Assembly (NCBI GenBank): GCA_028023455.1
Contig: JAQFVV010012402.1
Coordinates: 14,564,483-14,628,482, forward strand
Direction of reading: 5' to 3'
Source of the DNA: Epiperipatus broadwayi
Taxonomy: Eukaryota; Onychophora; Udeonychophora; Euonychophora; Peripatidae
DNA: 64,000 bases
Shown here: piece by piece, positions 37,084-47,905 of the stretch
Layout of the letters: each line of letters starts with the position of its first letter
Numbering within the stretch: the stretch's first letter is position 1
Made by a program: the position numbers and the translations under genes
Notes under the pieces: generated by a model
What the model was told of the DNA's origin: nothing
The model's input: only the letters and a program-made list of their open reading frames with translations
Databases searched by the model: none

Positions 37084-38109
37084 AATTAAAAATACCCTCC
37101 CCCCTCCAGATTTGTAGTAGTAGTTACTCCAGAAAAAGAAAAGAAAACACAAAAGAAAAGGAGTATGAAAACTAGAGAGAAATGATTAGTATGCTTTTTT
37201 CTCTCTCTCTTTACTTGCCTTCATTTGTCAGTGTTCTTGAAGTAGCGGAAGATCGTCGGTGGACATCATTCCCAAAATCTCAGCTCCTGTAGATAAACAA
37301 ACTGAATAATTAGATCATTTCGATCTTATTCTTATTTTGTGAACATCTCAAGGGTTTGTCCAGGATTTAAAAGCAAGACTTCAATAGAGATAAAGAACAC
37401 CTTTCAATAAAGGGCTTGTTTTAAGTATTATCAAATATATAAATATATTAAATCAAGATCGTCCATGTATAAGGCACATGTAGGTTTATATTAATGTATA
37501 GTTTTATTTATTTTTTTTGCATGCATTAATTACTGTGTGGTACAATATTAAATTGTCTTAAATCTAAGTTGCATTTTTTTGTTGGTTAGCTATTACTATT
37601 TTCTAATTACCCAGCAATACAAGCAGGGACAAAGCAAATCATTGCCGCAATTATAGAGCTCGAACCTAGCTACAAATGTAAAATAGCGTTTGTTACAGTT
37701 CAGCCTTTGAGACAGTAAAATGTATTCATTAGGTTAAACTACCATAGCTGAATTCGATGTCGGTAACACGTAGAGTGGCCATTATATATAATGCAAATCG
37801 AACATTTTTTCACATTAAATGTAATTGAAAAACTGCACATATGTTTCATTGGAAAAAAAGTAATCGAGATTTATAAATAGAATTTTTGAAATACTCATAA
37901 CTGAGAATATAACGTATGAGGAAATAATGAAGAAATTAAGCAATTACATTAGTCCTTGTCCAAGTCATCATGTAACTCACTTAATTTTAAAAAAACAGAA
38001 AGCTGTTTAAAGTGTAGAAAATAAATGATTACAATTCAGCTCTGAGGGAGTAAGCAAAAGATTATGAGTATGGGGAATTCATTGAAGAAATACTCATGGA
38101 TTAATTAGT

Positions 38110-38375
38110 ATGGAATTGCTAACAGAGACCGATCTTATTTATGCAATGGTCATTAGGAAAAGTATATCTTACAAGTTAATAATGGAACAGGCTCATACTT
38201 TCAGAGCTAAAACTAAAGAAAACATTAATATGGGAGCATTCAAGACAGTAGAAGAAAGTACAATTCCATGGAAATCGGATCATGTAAAAAAGTAATAAGA
38301 TCACATGCTTCTGCTGCGGAAAATTAGACCATATAACAAAAGAATGCAAGTGGCAGAAAGGGAGCATTTAGCGCG
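38110..38375 (+). pseudogene. Gag end with CCHC zinc knuckle, retrotransposon B
   Basis: An open frame of 61 residues (38110-38295) reads like the C-terminal part of gag. After a frame change at about 38300 comes KITCFCCGKLDHITKECKWQ, an intact CX2CX4HX4C zinc knuckle. This type of knuckle binds RNA during packaging in retroelements. The upstream part of gag (37090-38110) shows no intact frame. Confidence 0.75.
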
Positions 38376-38559
38376 AGTATGTAAAAAAAATAGGGAATGG
38401 GAAAAATCAAAATAAATTATGGTTGCAAAAAAATATGGAAGGCAAACCTGTTTCTACTCATATTGTAAAAAAACATGGAAGCCCAAGGTCTGAAGTAGTT
38501 TATGATTAATTTACAAATTTTCAGAAAAAAAGTTACTATGGAAAGAGACAGTGTCTCAG

Positions 38560-38830
38560 GACAGATTGGAGGGCACTGTCAGCCACTAATGTTAAAATAC
38601 AGATAGAAAAAACTAACATCAAAGCACAAGATGTAAACAGAAATGTGCTAAGACTATTGAGTCATGTAAAAGTGCCAATTAATTACCACAGTAAAACAAT
38701 TAACTTATCACTTTATATAGTAGGAGGAACGATTAGTCCCATTATTGGAAAGGATTGGTTCCAGGAAATAGGAATCCAAGTCAGCATAATAATAAAAAAT
38801 TCTCTAGAACAAGAAATTGTACTTGCTTAA
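38560..38830 (+). pseudogene. Retropepsin C-terminal part, retrotransposon B
   Basis: The frame at 38645-38830 has VPINYHSKTINLSLYIVGG and then PIIGKDWFQEIGIQ, matching the flap and the G-[RK]-[DE]-W motif of retropepsins. The same motif occurs in element A. The active-site DSG segment is not recognisable upstream. Confidence 0.65.
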
Positions 38831-38849
38831 TGAAGATTTAGGATTAATA

Positions 38850-39499
38850 GCAACAAGCCTGGTAGACTAGAGTTATTTGAAAACGCACACCTGGTCAAAT
38901 GTAAACCCTGTAAAAATCCTTTCGCTTGAAAAATAAAAGTAGAGGAAAAACTCAAATCATTGGCCAATAAGGGTTTATGAACACCAGTTGAAATATCACA
39001 TTGGGTCACTTTGTTGATAGTTATAATGAAACTTAACTATCAAATTAGGATATGCAGCAATTACAGAATAATTACAAATAAATATTTAAACAAGGGGGCA
39101 TACCCTATATCAAATATGAGGGAAATATTATCCAGTCTTCAAAATGTTTCACATTTTGCAAAGCTCAATTTGAACTCTGCATTTCACCAGATACAGGTGA
39201 CAGATAAATTAGTGGAAATTTTAGCTTTAACAATCCTATTGGGATTATATAAATGTAATTACCTACCATTCAGCATCTCAACAGCACCAAACATATTCCA
39301 AGCAAAAATTAACACATTGCTGCAAAGCCTAGAGGTAGTGATACTCTATTTTCACAATATACTCATTACAGCACATTCAGTAGAAATGCTTCATCAAAGG
39401 CTATTCAGAGTATGCAAAAAATTAAATAGATTCGGAGTCAAATTAAACACCCAAAAAAGTGTATGCAAAACAAAAGAATTAGTATTCTGGATCATATAA
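38850..39499 (+). pseudogene. Reverse transcriptase, retrotransposon B (catalytic Asp lost)
   Basis: The 162-residue frame 39011-39499 covers most of the palm and fingers: IVIMKLNYQIRICSNYRIIT, then NKYLNKGAYPIS, HFAKLNLNSAFHQIQV, LPFSISTAPNIFQ and VVILYFHNILITAHS. In active enzymes the third block reads LDLxxAYHQI and the last YxDD. Here the catalytic Asp of the first is Asn and the DD pair is HN, so all three metal-binding aspartates are gone while the surrounding frame is still open. Confidence 0.9.
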
Positions 39500-39639
39500 T
39501 TTCTGATAAAGTGAAGACACCATCGCATGATAAGATAAGAGCTATAAAAATTGTGTACAAACCTACAAATGTTTAAAGAATTGCCAGCATTTTTTCTTAG
39601 TGAACAAAACAAAAATAACTCAATCATTGTATGACATTA

Positions 39640-40110
39640 AAAAATGATCAAAAGCAGCAATGGGTAAAAAGCCATGACAAAGTTTTTATCTGAACCAAAA
39701 CTTTATTATCATCTGACAAACTACTAGTTCATTTTAATAGTAATCTAGAAATGTGATTAACTACAGATGCCTCAGAATGGGTGAGGTTCTTTGTCATCCA
39801 TGATATAATGGTGAACACCCCATAGCCTAAGCGTCAAGAACTCTCTCAAAGCTGAGAGCCTTGGATATCATATTCACATTAAAAAAATGTCAATACATTT
39901 TCAGCAGATCTTTCAAATAATAACAGATCACAAGCTGCTACTTGAAATTCTCGATTATGATAGGCTGGATCCTGAGTATTTAAGCCCATGCATGATGCAA
40001 TGGAGGAATATTTTTTCCATCATATGACTATCAATTATCTTATAAGAAGGGAAAAGAGATTTATCATGCTGATACATTATCTTGGATCCCAGATAAAAAC
40101 AAATCAAGCA
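39640..40110 (+). pseudogene. RNase H region, retrotransposon B
   Basis: Broken frames contain LTTDASEWV (the catalytic TDAS motif), QIITDHKLLLEIL and LDPEYLSPCMMQW, then HADTLSWIP, the usual HxDxLSR-like end of Ty3/Gypsy RNase H. Several stops and frameshifts interrupt it. Confidence 0.8.
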
Positions 40111-40239
40111 GTAATGATACAGAAATTAACTATGTAGACATATTGCAATCAAAAATACTAAATAGCAAAAGAGTAGCAAGATGGACACGATTTAATGAAG
40201 GCTGTCAACTGCTTATAGAATGGATTAAAAAGGTCTAGC

Positions 40240-41090
40240 CTGTTTTAAATCTCAGTATGTTGCACTAAGTTTCTGGATAAACTGCAGTAAATTATCTACC
40301 TGTAAGAGTTGTGTACTTCTGGGTGATCAGGTGGTTATACCAATAGGGTTAACAGGAAGTTTAAAGCCATTATAAGAAGATCATCCTAGAGCAGTGCATG
40401 CCAAAGAATTAGCCTGCAGCTATATCTGGTGGCCAAAAATAACCTCAAATATTAAACAATATATTAAAAAATATACTATCTGTTAGTCAGAAATGAATTG
40501 CCTATAGCAACTAAGTCCTGGCAGAGACTTCACATGGATAATGCGGGACCAATTGATGGGAAAATACTGTTCATACTCATAGATACATATTCAAAATGGT
40601 TGGAATATCACATTGAAAGATATGAGTACTAAGGAAACTATTAAAAACTTAATTACTGTTTTTTTTCATATCATGGATTATCCGAAACAATTGTATCTGA
40701 CAAAGGTGCTGAATTCACAATGCAAGAAATGGTAAACTATTTCTTTAGTAATGGCATAAAACATTTATGTACAGCCCCTTATCGCTCTGAGTCCTTTGGC
40801 CTGGTAGAAAAGGCTGTTCAACAGATTTAAAAGGCCTCTAGAAAAATAAATAATGTAAACATGCAACAGAAGCTATATAATGCCATGCTTCATCAACACT
40901 CTATGCTGTTGATGGTTATAGACAAATCTTTGGCAGAATTGTTGATGGGTAGGAAATTAAGTATTAAGCTATCATTGTCACTGAGAATACTGGTGAACAA
41001 ACACAAAATGATAGAAATGTAAACACATATAAAACAGGAGAAAGAGTTTGGGTAAGATAGCTGATCAGGAAGAAATAATTAAAGAGGATA
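40240..41090 (+). pseudogene. Integrase region, retrotransposon B
   Basis: In order: a zinc-binding remnant (AKELACSYIWWPKITSNIKQ at about 40400-40460), then LHMDNAGPIDGKILFILIDT and YSKWLEYHIE with the first catalytic Asp. Next come IVSDKGAEFTMQEM (second Asp present) and APYRSESFGLVEKAVQQI (catalytic Glu present). Unlike element A, the three acidic positions are still readable, but stops in between make it inactive. Confidence 0.85.
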
Positions 41091-41479
41091 ATCAGTGAGA
41101 GATTATCCAAACAAACACCAATCATCCAGGTTCAGAACAAAACTAAATATAGGAAACATATAAATCATGTCCGCTGATGAACCTGGTAAGACATATGGTT
41201 TTCAGTTCCAATATCAAACAATAAGATTCAGGAAAAACAAGAGATAGTTGACTCAACAGCCTATGAAGCATTAGTCCAAGACAAACAAAAGATGTTACTG
41301 GAAATTAATGAAATGGAACCGAAATCTGGGACATTAAAGGAATCGACTCCGAATCTAACCACAGTACAATCTGAGGAACTAAAATAGATCATCCAGGCCC
41401 AGATGGCAGATCCAGAGACTAATTAAATTCCAAGAATATGCATAAAGCAAAACATTTTTTTCTGGAGTAAGGGGAGGAG

Positions 41480-41848
41480 TGAAAAATATTCAGTCATGGT
41501 TAAATAAATTTCATATGTATGGGATCAAGTGAATTCCTATAGAGAAAAATATCTTTAATTAAACTGATTATAGAATAAATTTAGCTTGTATAGGAAATGA
41601 ATTCCTATAGATAGAATTATCTTAGATTAAATTGATTTTAGAAATAAATTTAGTGAATAGGAAACAAATTCCTAGCGATAAAAAAGAAAAAAAGATTAAT
41701 TAAATTTATTAGAAAATAAATTTAGTCTGTACAAGTTCAAGTGATTTTTCTAATAGATTAAAATATTTAAAAAAACTATTGTGTTAACTGAAGTAAAAGA
41801 AAACTTGATAAGAGAGTTTACATCCAGCACTACAAGCTGGACACAGCA
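41480..41848 (+). repeat. 3' LTR of retrotransposon B
   Basis: It begins TGAAAAATATTCAG right after the polypurine tract and ends ACACAGCA before CAATA. Co-linear with the 5' LTR but with one tandem unit fewer. Confidence 0.85.
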
Positions 41849-41983
41849 CAATAATCTCCATGATTAATGAGATAATTAAATGAAAAAGGTAAAAATTTAT
41901 TCTTGATTTTATTTTATATAACTGACTGTAAGACCAATATTTTATTAAAGTTAACCATACATAATACCGCTATTCATACTTAC

Positions 41984-42155
41984 CACAGCAACATGTCCAA
42001 GATTATACCATATGTCAGCCATATTCTCATCAGTTGCAAGTGCTAATGCTCTCTCAAAGCATGTTAAAATCATGTCATATTGTTGAGCAAAAAAACAACA
42101 GAGACCAAGATTGTTGAAAATTTCAGCATTATAAACTCCCATTTGTAAAAGTCGC
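41984..42155 (-). CDS. BBS8: BBS8 exon: TPR core, FNNLGLCCF to WYNLGHVAV
   Basis: A 172-bp exon. Its first base completes an Arg codon; 57 codons follow, running RLLQMGVYNAEIFNNLGLCC and on through AQQYDM, CFERALALA and ADIWYNLGHVAV. These are two adjacent TPR units with the canonical small and aromatic positions (NLG..., WYNLGH). The acceptor ends TTCTAG and the donor is GTAAGT (41978-41983). An open frame continues 31 bp past the donor on the minus strand, but the conserved sequence stops at the donor and resumes in the next exon. The second LTR element ends only about 130 bp downstream of this exon, in the following intron. Confidence 0.97.
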
Positions 42156-44690
42156 CTAGAATAAAAAAAACTAAAAATGAAGCCAAAAAATATTATTTTT
42201 TTAATTTTTTTTTTGTAGTGTCATTCTAAAAATTAATACAAGAATATATATTTTAAATAACTTCTTAAATATGATTTTCTTTTTTTATTCTCTTGTCAAA
42301 ATTCAGAAGACACAAAATTGAGAAAGATGTCAGTATGATTTCTGAGGTGTTAACAATATATTCATTTTCCCCCCATAAAATGTTCTAATAACATTGAAAT
42401 AAATAATGACAAACACTAAATATTAAATTTCTGGAACAATGGGTTTATGGAATAGCACACAATGTCAAATTATCATTGATGATACTCAAATATTATCCCT
42501 TAGTTGTAATATTTTATTGACTAGTTAATGTATGCACATCTAACATATGTTCAGCTGTTGATAGATAAACTATGTTTGATCCAAAGAAAAAACTAAATAC
42601 AGCAGTTCATTTAAATAAGATTTTCCCCCCCATTTCTTCAGTTATGAATTACTCAAGAAATCCTTAACTTTCACTATTACTCAGAACATTTGAATAAAAG
42701 ATCAAAATTACAATTTCACATGTTAACATAGACCCAATAGATCCCCTGTATCTATGCCATTTAACTCTAAACCATTGCATGGATATGGAAACCTGAACTC
42801 TAATATCATATCTATCTTTAATATATATATATATATATATATATATGGGTATATGTGCATTATAGACATTTTTAATATGATATATATTTATCCAAGACAC
42901 AATTTGATTTAAAAATTATATACATTAAAATATCAAACTAGAATAATACAAATATACAAAAGACAATTCTTAAAGCAATGTAATTCAATAATAAATATGT
43001 ATAATGTGTATAATAAGAAAAGCATGATCATATATTCGAATTCACATCCGCTACATTTTCTGCTCCGAGAGAAATGATGCAAAATGAAAAGCTAGAGACC
43101 TGGCATATTACCAATAATGAGATTTTGCATCCTCCTTTCAAAAAAGCAACTTATGTAAATCAACTTACTTAAACTTTATAATTTAAGTATTGTAAATCAC
43201 CATTTATATAAATAATGTAATTCTCTTGAGCTGTTGTTGTTATAATACCATTTAATTGAAAGCACGCTTAGCATCTAAGTTCAAAAAAGTTAGCATATTA
43301 TTTTTTAAAAACCAATAAACAAGCTTTTCTTAGTATACACATTGTAGATGTTTATTATTGACAAGATAATATAGTAATTGAGAGAGAGAAAGCACATTTA
43401 TATATAAATTATATTTAAATCTAAATGATTATTTATGTGATTATGTTTTGATGTTTTTGAGTTTTTACTATTTCTGAATCTAAGTACCCATCTCTTATCT
43501 GCAATAAATAACCATATCATTTTTTTCTATGAATCCTTAGCCTAAGTATAGACTCAATGCTTTTTGAAGCAATAACATTAGTGTTTACTGAAACACACAT
43601 TTTGTTCGTATTTTCCAATCATAAATTTAGTATTTTTTCAGACTTCACTGCATACTTATCGCACAATTTTAGTAGTTTCAGGAGTACAAGTATCACTATT
43701 ATAAATTTCTTTTCCATTTTTATTATTTCAAAACATTAATGAATTATTCTTGTAGCAAACTCAATCAGCTTCAATATACGACTTTTTATTTTTTTAAAAA
43801 ATTAAATTATTTTCAATTTATCACATAATTGAAGCCCTTCATGGCTTCTATCAAGCTTGACAGAATTAATTTTGTGCTTCCAAGCAATTGGAAACAAATT
43901 TTAATTTTCTAACTCACAGCAGTGACATAGTTAAAGTAAATGACAGCAATTCCTGCAACATGATTAAATATGTCAGGCAAAAAAATAACTGCTGCTAAAC
44001 TTTACAAATTAAGTACATATAAAGACTTATATGATTTCTAAATATTTACTTTTTAATTTATATTTTTTGAAACCCAGGTTTATTGAACCTGTGGATTTTG
44101 AGAGAATAGCCATGGCAGACCTAATGTATATCAAAACTAATCATTATTATTTTGTTAAGTCACATAACTCTGCAGTTTTCTGAATTTCCAATCCAACACC
44201 AATTATACTTATAAAGTGCAAAATAGATATTCTTGCAAAAAGTAAGTAATGCCAGCATTGAGTAATAAATGAACATTAGATGGCAACGCAGACTATATGG
44301 CCAGCATGTGGCTAACTGGTTCTCTATAGGCAGAAAACATTTGTTTTTGCAGAGACTCATTCAAAAACAATGCCATCAATAAACAAGAGAAGATAACTCT
44401 TGGCTTATTTCTATTTCAGTAAGATGAACCAACAGAAAAAAAAATCAGCAAGTCATTGAGGCTTTAAAGTCTCCAGAAGTTGCAATTTTGTTTTTTTTTT
44501 GTTAGAAATCATTAAAATATTTTTGCACATAACAATTTCATATTATAGTTAACAGTAAAATTAAATAATGTTCTTAATAATACTTCAGACTAATTTTTTA
44601 AAATTTCTTTAACAAAATTATGTAATTCAGACCAGAAATGTGTCATTGTCCTTGGAAGGCAATCAAAAATTAATCATTAATGTTTTATTT
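42156..44690. other. Gene-free intron sequence
   Basis: Start of the 14.5-kb BBS8 intron. An (AT)n microsatellite lies at about 42820-42846. The region is otherwise AT-rich with no supported feature. Confidence 0.45.
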
Positions 44691-44694
44691 TTTT

Positions 44695-44830
44695 GCACCC
44701 ATAGTCTTTGAATGCCAGTGGTGGTGGCCGTGCATCTTTCTGTGCTTTTGCATAGAAATAATGCTAGTGGCAGCTGCAAAACGGCATATTTCTATGTTTT
44801 TGCATAAAAATAATGCCATCAAGTGACCAA
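44695..44830 (+). repeat. Short tandem duplication, about 65-70 bp unit
   Basis: GCATCTTTCTGTGCTTTTGC followed by ATAGAAATAATGCTAG is repeated as GCATATTTCTATGTTTTTGC followed by ATAAAAATAATGCCAT, about 67 bp later. The copies are clearly diverged. Confidence 0.6.
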
Positions 44831-46423
44831 CACCAGTTAATAGAACAGCACTGAATATTCAACACAAAATCTATATATGCCTACTAAATTGTAGACAAGA
44901 TCCCAAAGAGAACAAAAACAAAAAACATTGAGCAAAATAGTGATTTTTGATTGGGAGAGGAGGGATGTTTTCATAGTATAGAATAAATAAAAAATATTGG
45001 AACCATCGAAGATACTATAGCATCTGCAGGATCAAAGAAATCTTATGTTCAGTGGGCTAAGAGAGAGGATGTCTGTTAGAGATTTTCCATCAAATTAAAC
45101 CATTTCTGCTGTGAGTAAAAATACGAACTTGCTACATATATATAATAATGTTTCGTTTTTCTGGCTATATAATTTACATGTTTCATTTTAGGAAAATTTG
45201 GAAGAAAATTTAAGCAAATTTTTTTTCTAATAAATGTCAACTTTCAGACTTCATAGAATGTAATTATCATGAGTTTTTGCCACTGTGCTACACGTAATGC
45301 TAATAATGTTAGGTAAAATTGTTTTCCATTATAAGATGCGAGTGAAGATGTTTATTGTGACATGAAGATATTTAGTATCCTACCTTTGATAAAATCAAAA
45401 CCTTATGTCTGCCAAAAAAATAAAAAAAATTTAGTGACAAAAACTGTAAACTATTCCCCATTTCACAGGAATTCTTAAAATTTCGAAATTGATCAGTTCA
45501 GTGTGATTACTCTAAAAATATCTTATTAATAGCTGAAGAAATAATTAAAACAGATTAATAGCATTAAAAAAAAGGATGCAAATGCTTAATTGCTCACATT
45601 GTGATGTTTGAATATTAAAATGACATGTGTAGCTTCAATCTAGAATCCTACAGCTTTTAAGTCCATTATGCTACTAGTACTACTATACTAAACTTAAATT
45701 CCGGCGAATATTAGTCACACAGCTTATAATTAAGTTAAGCTTGGGTTTAGGAAAGATGTTACTGAGGGTATTTTGGTTTATCTTTATACAAGTTTTACTA
45801 CAAAAAAAAAGTAATTCTCAGCTAATAACTACTTGTTATATAAAGGAAGTATTAATTTTATTAGTCAGTAGAGATTAAGATTTAATCATGTAATCTATGT
45901 AGATCCTGATTAAGATAGATAAAAAACAGAGAGCAATGCACTAGTCACTGAAAAATTACAATCAGAAAAAAAAATACAGATAATTTATCTGAGTTTCAGA
46001 TTTTTTTTTTAATCAGTAAATTCCAAGACTGTTTTGTTTGATTTGGCAGAAATCTTATAAGTTTCTCAGCAAATCACCATGTTTTTAAAAGTGATAAATA
46101 ATGTTATTATGTCAATCTAGATATCTTGGTATTTCAAAGTAGTATGCTATAGCCTTTTCTCATGTAGCACATGGATTAATGCAATAATAAAGTGTCACGC
46201 TCTAAGCATAAGGTCCACAGATTGATTGCAGTTCTGACCTTTCTGGTGTTTGAATTTCTTATGGATTTCCTAGCAATAAAGTCTTTTTTTTTTTTTTTTA
46301 TGAATAGATGTGAAACATTATTACAAAAGTGAATAGACAAAATTCTCACAAAAATTTTAGTATATATCTTACTTTTCATAATATTAAAACTATTTGTTCA
46401 GGAAAGGTGCAGTATTTTAAGAA
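44831..46423. other. Gene-free intron sequence
   Basis: AT-rich with several poly-A/T runs. Nothing recognised. Confidence 0.4.
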
Positions 46424-46436
46424 TTTTATGATATTA

Positions 46437-47221
46437 AACAAGGCAAAACTCTCCATACAGTAGTGCCACCCTGTGCCAACAAGAGTAATCAATAGATGCC
46501 AGAAGGCTTGTGCATAAAATCTCTATCTAGTGCCTATTCATCCAATATCCCCAGACTAGCTTCTGGAATGTGGCCTTCATCAGTGAGGAGCCTTGGATCT
46601 GATAGCACTGCACCTAGATCTTAGGATCTAATGCAACCCTCCAGCAGCCACCTTTTATCTCTACTTAACTACAAAACTATGAAAATGAAATTGAAAACAC
46701 AATAATATTTTCAATCTAAGCTCAATAGCTTATATAGTCATATGGGTCTGAACTCAGTTCAGCACCTATACACTTTGGTGTCTTACCACTAAACATCATA
46801 TAATCACCATCTCTTGTACTAGCACATAATTGTTATTAAACAAGGCAAAATTCTCCATACAGTAGTCCCACCCTGTGCCAAACAGAGTAATCAATGGATG
46901 CCAGAAGACTTGTGCATAAAATCCCTATCTAGTGCCTACTCATCTAATATCCCCAGACTAGTTTCTGGCTGCTGGAGGTTACATTAGATCCTAAGATCTA
47001 GGTGCAGTGCTCTCAGATCCAAGACTCCTCACTGATAAAGACCACAAGCCAGAAACTAGTCTGGCGATATTGGATGAGTAGGCACTAGATAGGGATTTTA
47101 TGCACAAGCCTTCTGGCATCCATTGATTACTCTGGTTGGCACTACTGTATGGAGAGTTTTGCCTTGTTTAATAACAATTATGTGCTAGTATAAGAGATGG
47201 TGATCATGTGATGTTTAGTGG
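46437..47221 (+). mobile_element. Compound interspersed palindromic-family insertion, 785 bp
   Basis: A first half unit starts AACAAGGCAAAACTCTCC. It is followed by the body and a linker (GTCTGAACTCAGTTCAGCAC, TTTGGTGTC). A complete palindromic unit comes next (46787-47221), beginning ACTAAACATCATATAATCAC and ending with GATCATGTGATGTTTAGTGG. The start of the AACAAGGCAAAA arm recurs about 400 bp on, so the first two modules are in tandem. It is flanked by the imperfect repeat TTTTATGATATTA (46424-46436) and TTTTATGGTATATTA (47222-47236). Same architecture as 22674-23522 in the opposite orientation. Confidence 0.88.
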
Positions 47222-47620
47222 TTTTATGGTATATTAGTTAGCATCTTTATTTGCCATGTTTGCCTATGACTTACATTTCAAGCAATCCAGCAGAACCTTC
47301 TAAATTTATCAGGTACACCCAAGGCTTATAATTTCCTCTTAGAAAACAATTTCATTACCATTGTCATCTAGCTATCCATTTATAAGTTGGTCAATTGGTA
47401 TCTAATTACTATTAGCTAGACAGTAAATTCCCCATGTTAGAACTAAAAGTATGAATGTAAATTACTATTTGTGTTGAACTAATAGTTATTTTTACCTTCA
47501 CATGAATTAATACAACTAAAGCACTTCATTAATATTAGTTCGATACAGGTTAACACTATTATTGGATAAGACTTCATAATTAGCAATAATTCCAATTTTC
47601 AAAATCATGAAAATAAAAAC
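47222..47620. other. Gene-free intron sequence
   Basis: Nothing recognised. Confidence 0.35.
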
Positions 47621-47629
47621 AGTAAAACA

Positions 47630-47905
47630 TCACATGATCTCGGTTTATATAATGCTATTCAGTAGCAAATTTTTTCCTCTCAGACTTATGCCAGCCAGTG
47701 TAATCTCTACTAATCAATAAATTCCAGATCTAATAACTTCTCACTGATGAAAGCCATAAGTTAGAAACTAGTCTGAGGATAATGAATAGAACAGTACCAG
47801 ATAAGAATTTATTAAGCACTACCATCTAATATCTTCCAATTACTAGAGTTTATACTAAATAGTATTAATGTAGTAAGAAAAAAATTTGCTACTGACAATC
47901 ATTGG
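47630..47905. mobile_element. Highly diverged interspersed palindromic-family copy
   Basis: It starts AAAACATCACATGATCTCGG and keeps TCACTGATGAAAGCCATAAG and TTAGAAACTAGTCTGAGGAT from the family body. Ends at about 47665 (CAGTAGCAAATTTTTTCC) and 47880 (GAAAAAAATTTGCTACTG) are inverted repeats of each other. Most other positions have changed. Confidence 0.7.

Larger units (their letters stand above)
36624..41848 (+). mobile_element. Ty3/Gypsy-type LTR retrotransposon B, degenerate
   Basis: A 5.2-kb element in the 7.5-kb BBS8 intron, antisense to the gene. LTRs are at 36624-37083 and 41480-41848, each starting TG and ending CA. The 5-bp target duplication CAATA is exact at 36619-36623 and 41849-41853. 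A polypurine tract AGGGGAGGAG (41470-41479) directly precedes the 3' LTR. The internal order is CCHC knuckle, protease, reverse transcriptase, RNase H, integrase. All are broken by stops or frameshifts. It is a different copy from element A and in the opposite strand, but the proteins are clearly of the same lineage (for example IDTYSKW against IDTFSKW). Confidence 0.92.

Noticed and set aside
42664-42900. Open frame with a Tyr-Ile repeat
   Set aside because: The repeat is the translation of an (AT)n microsatellite.
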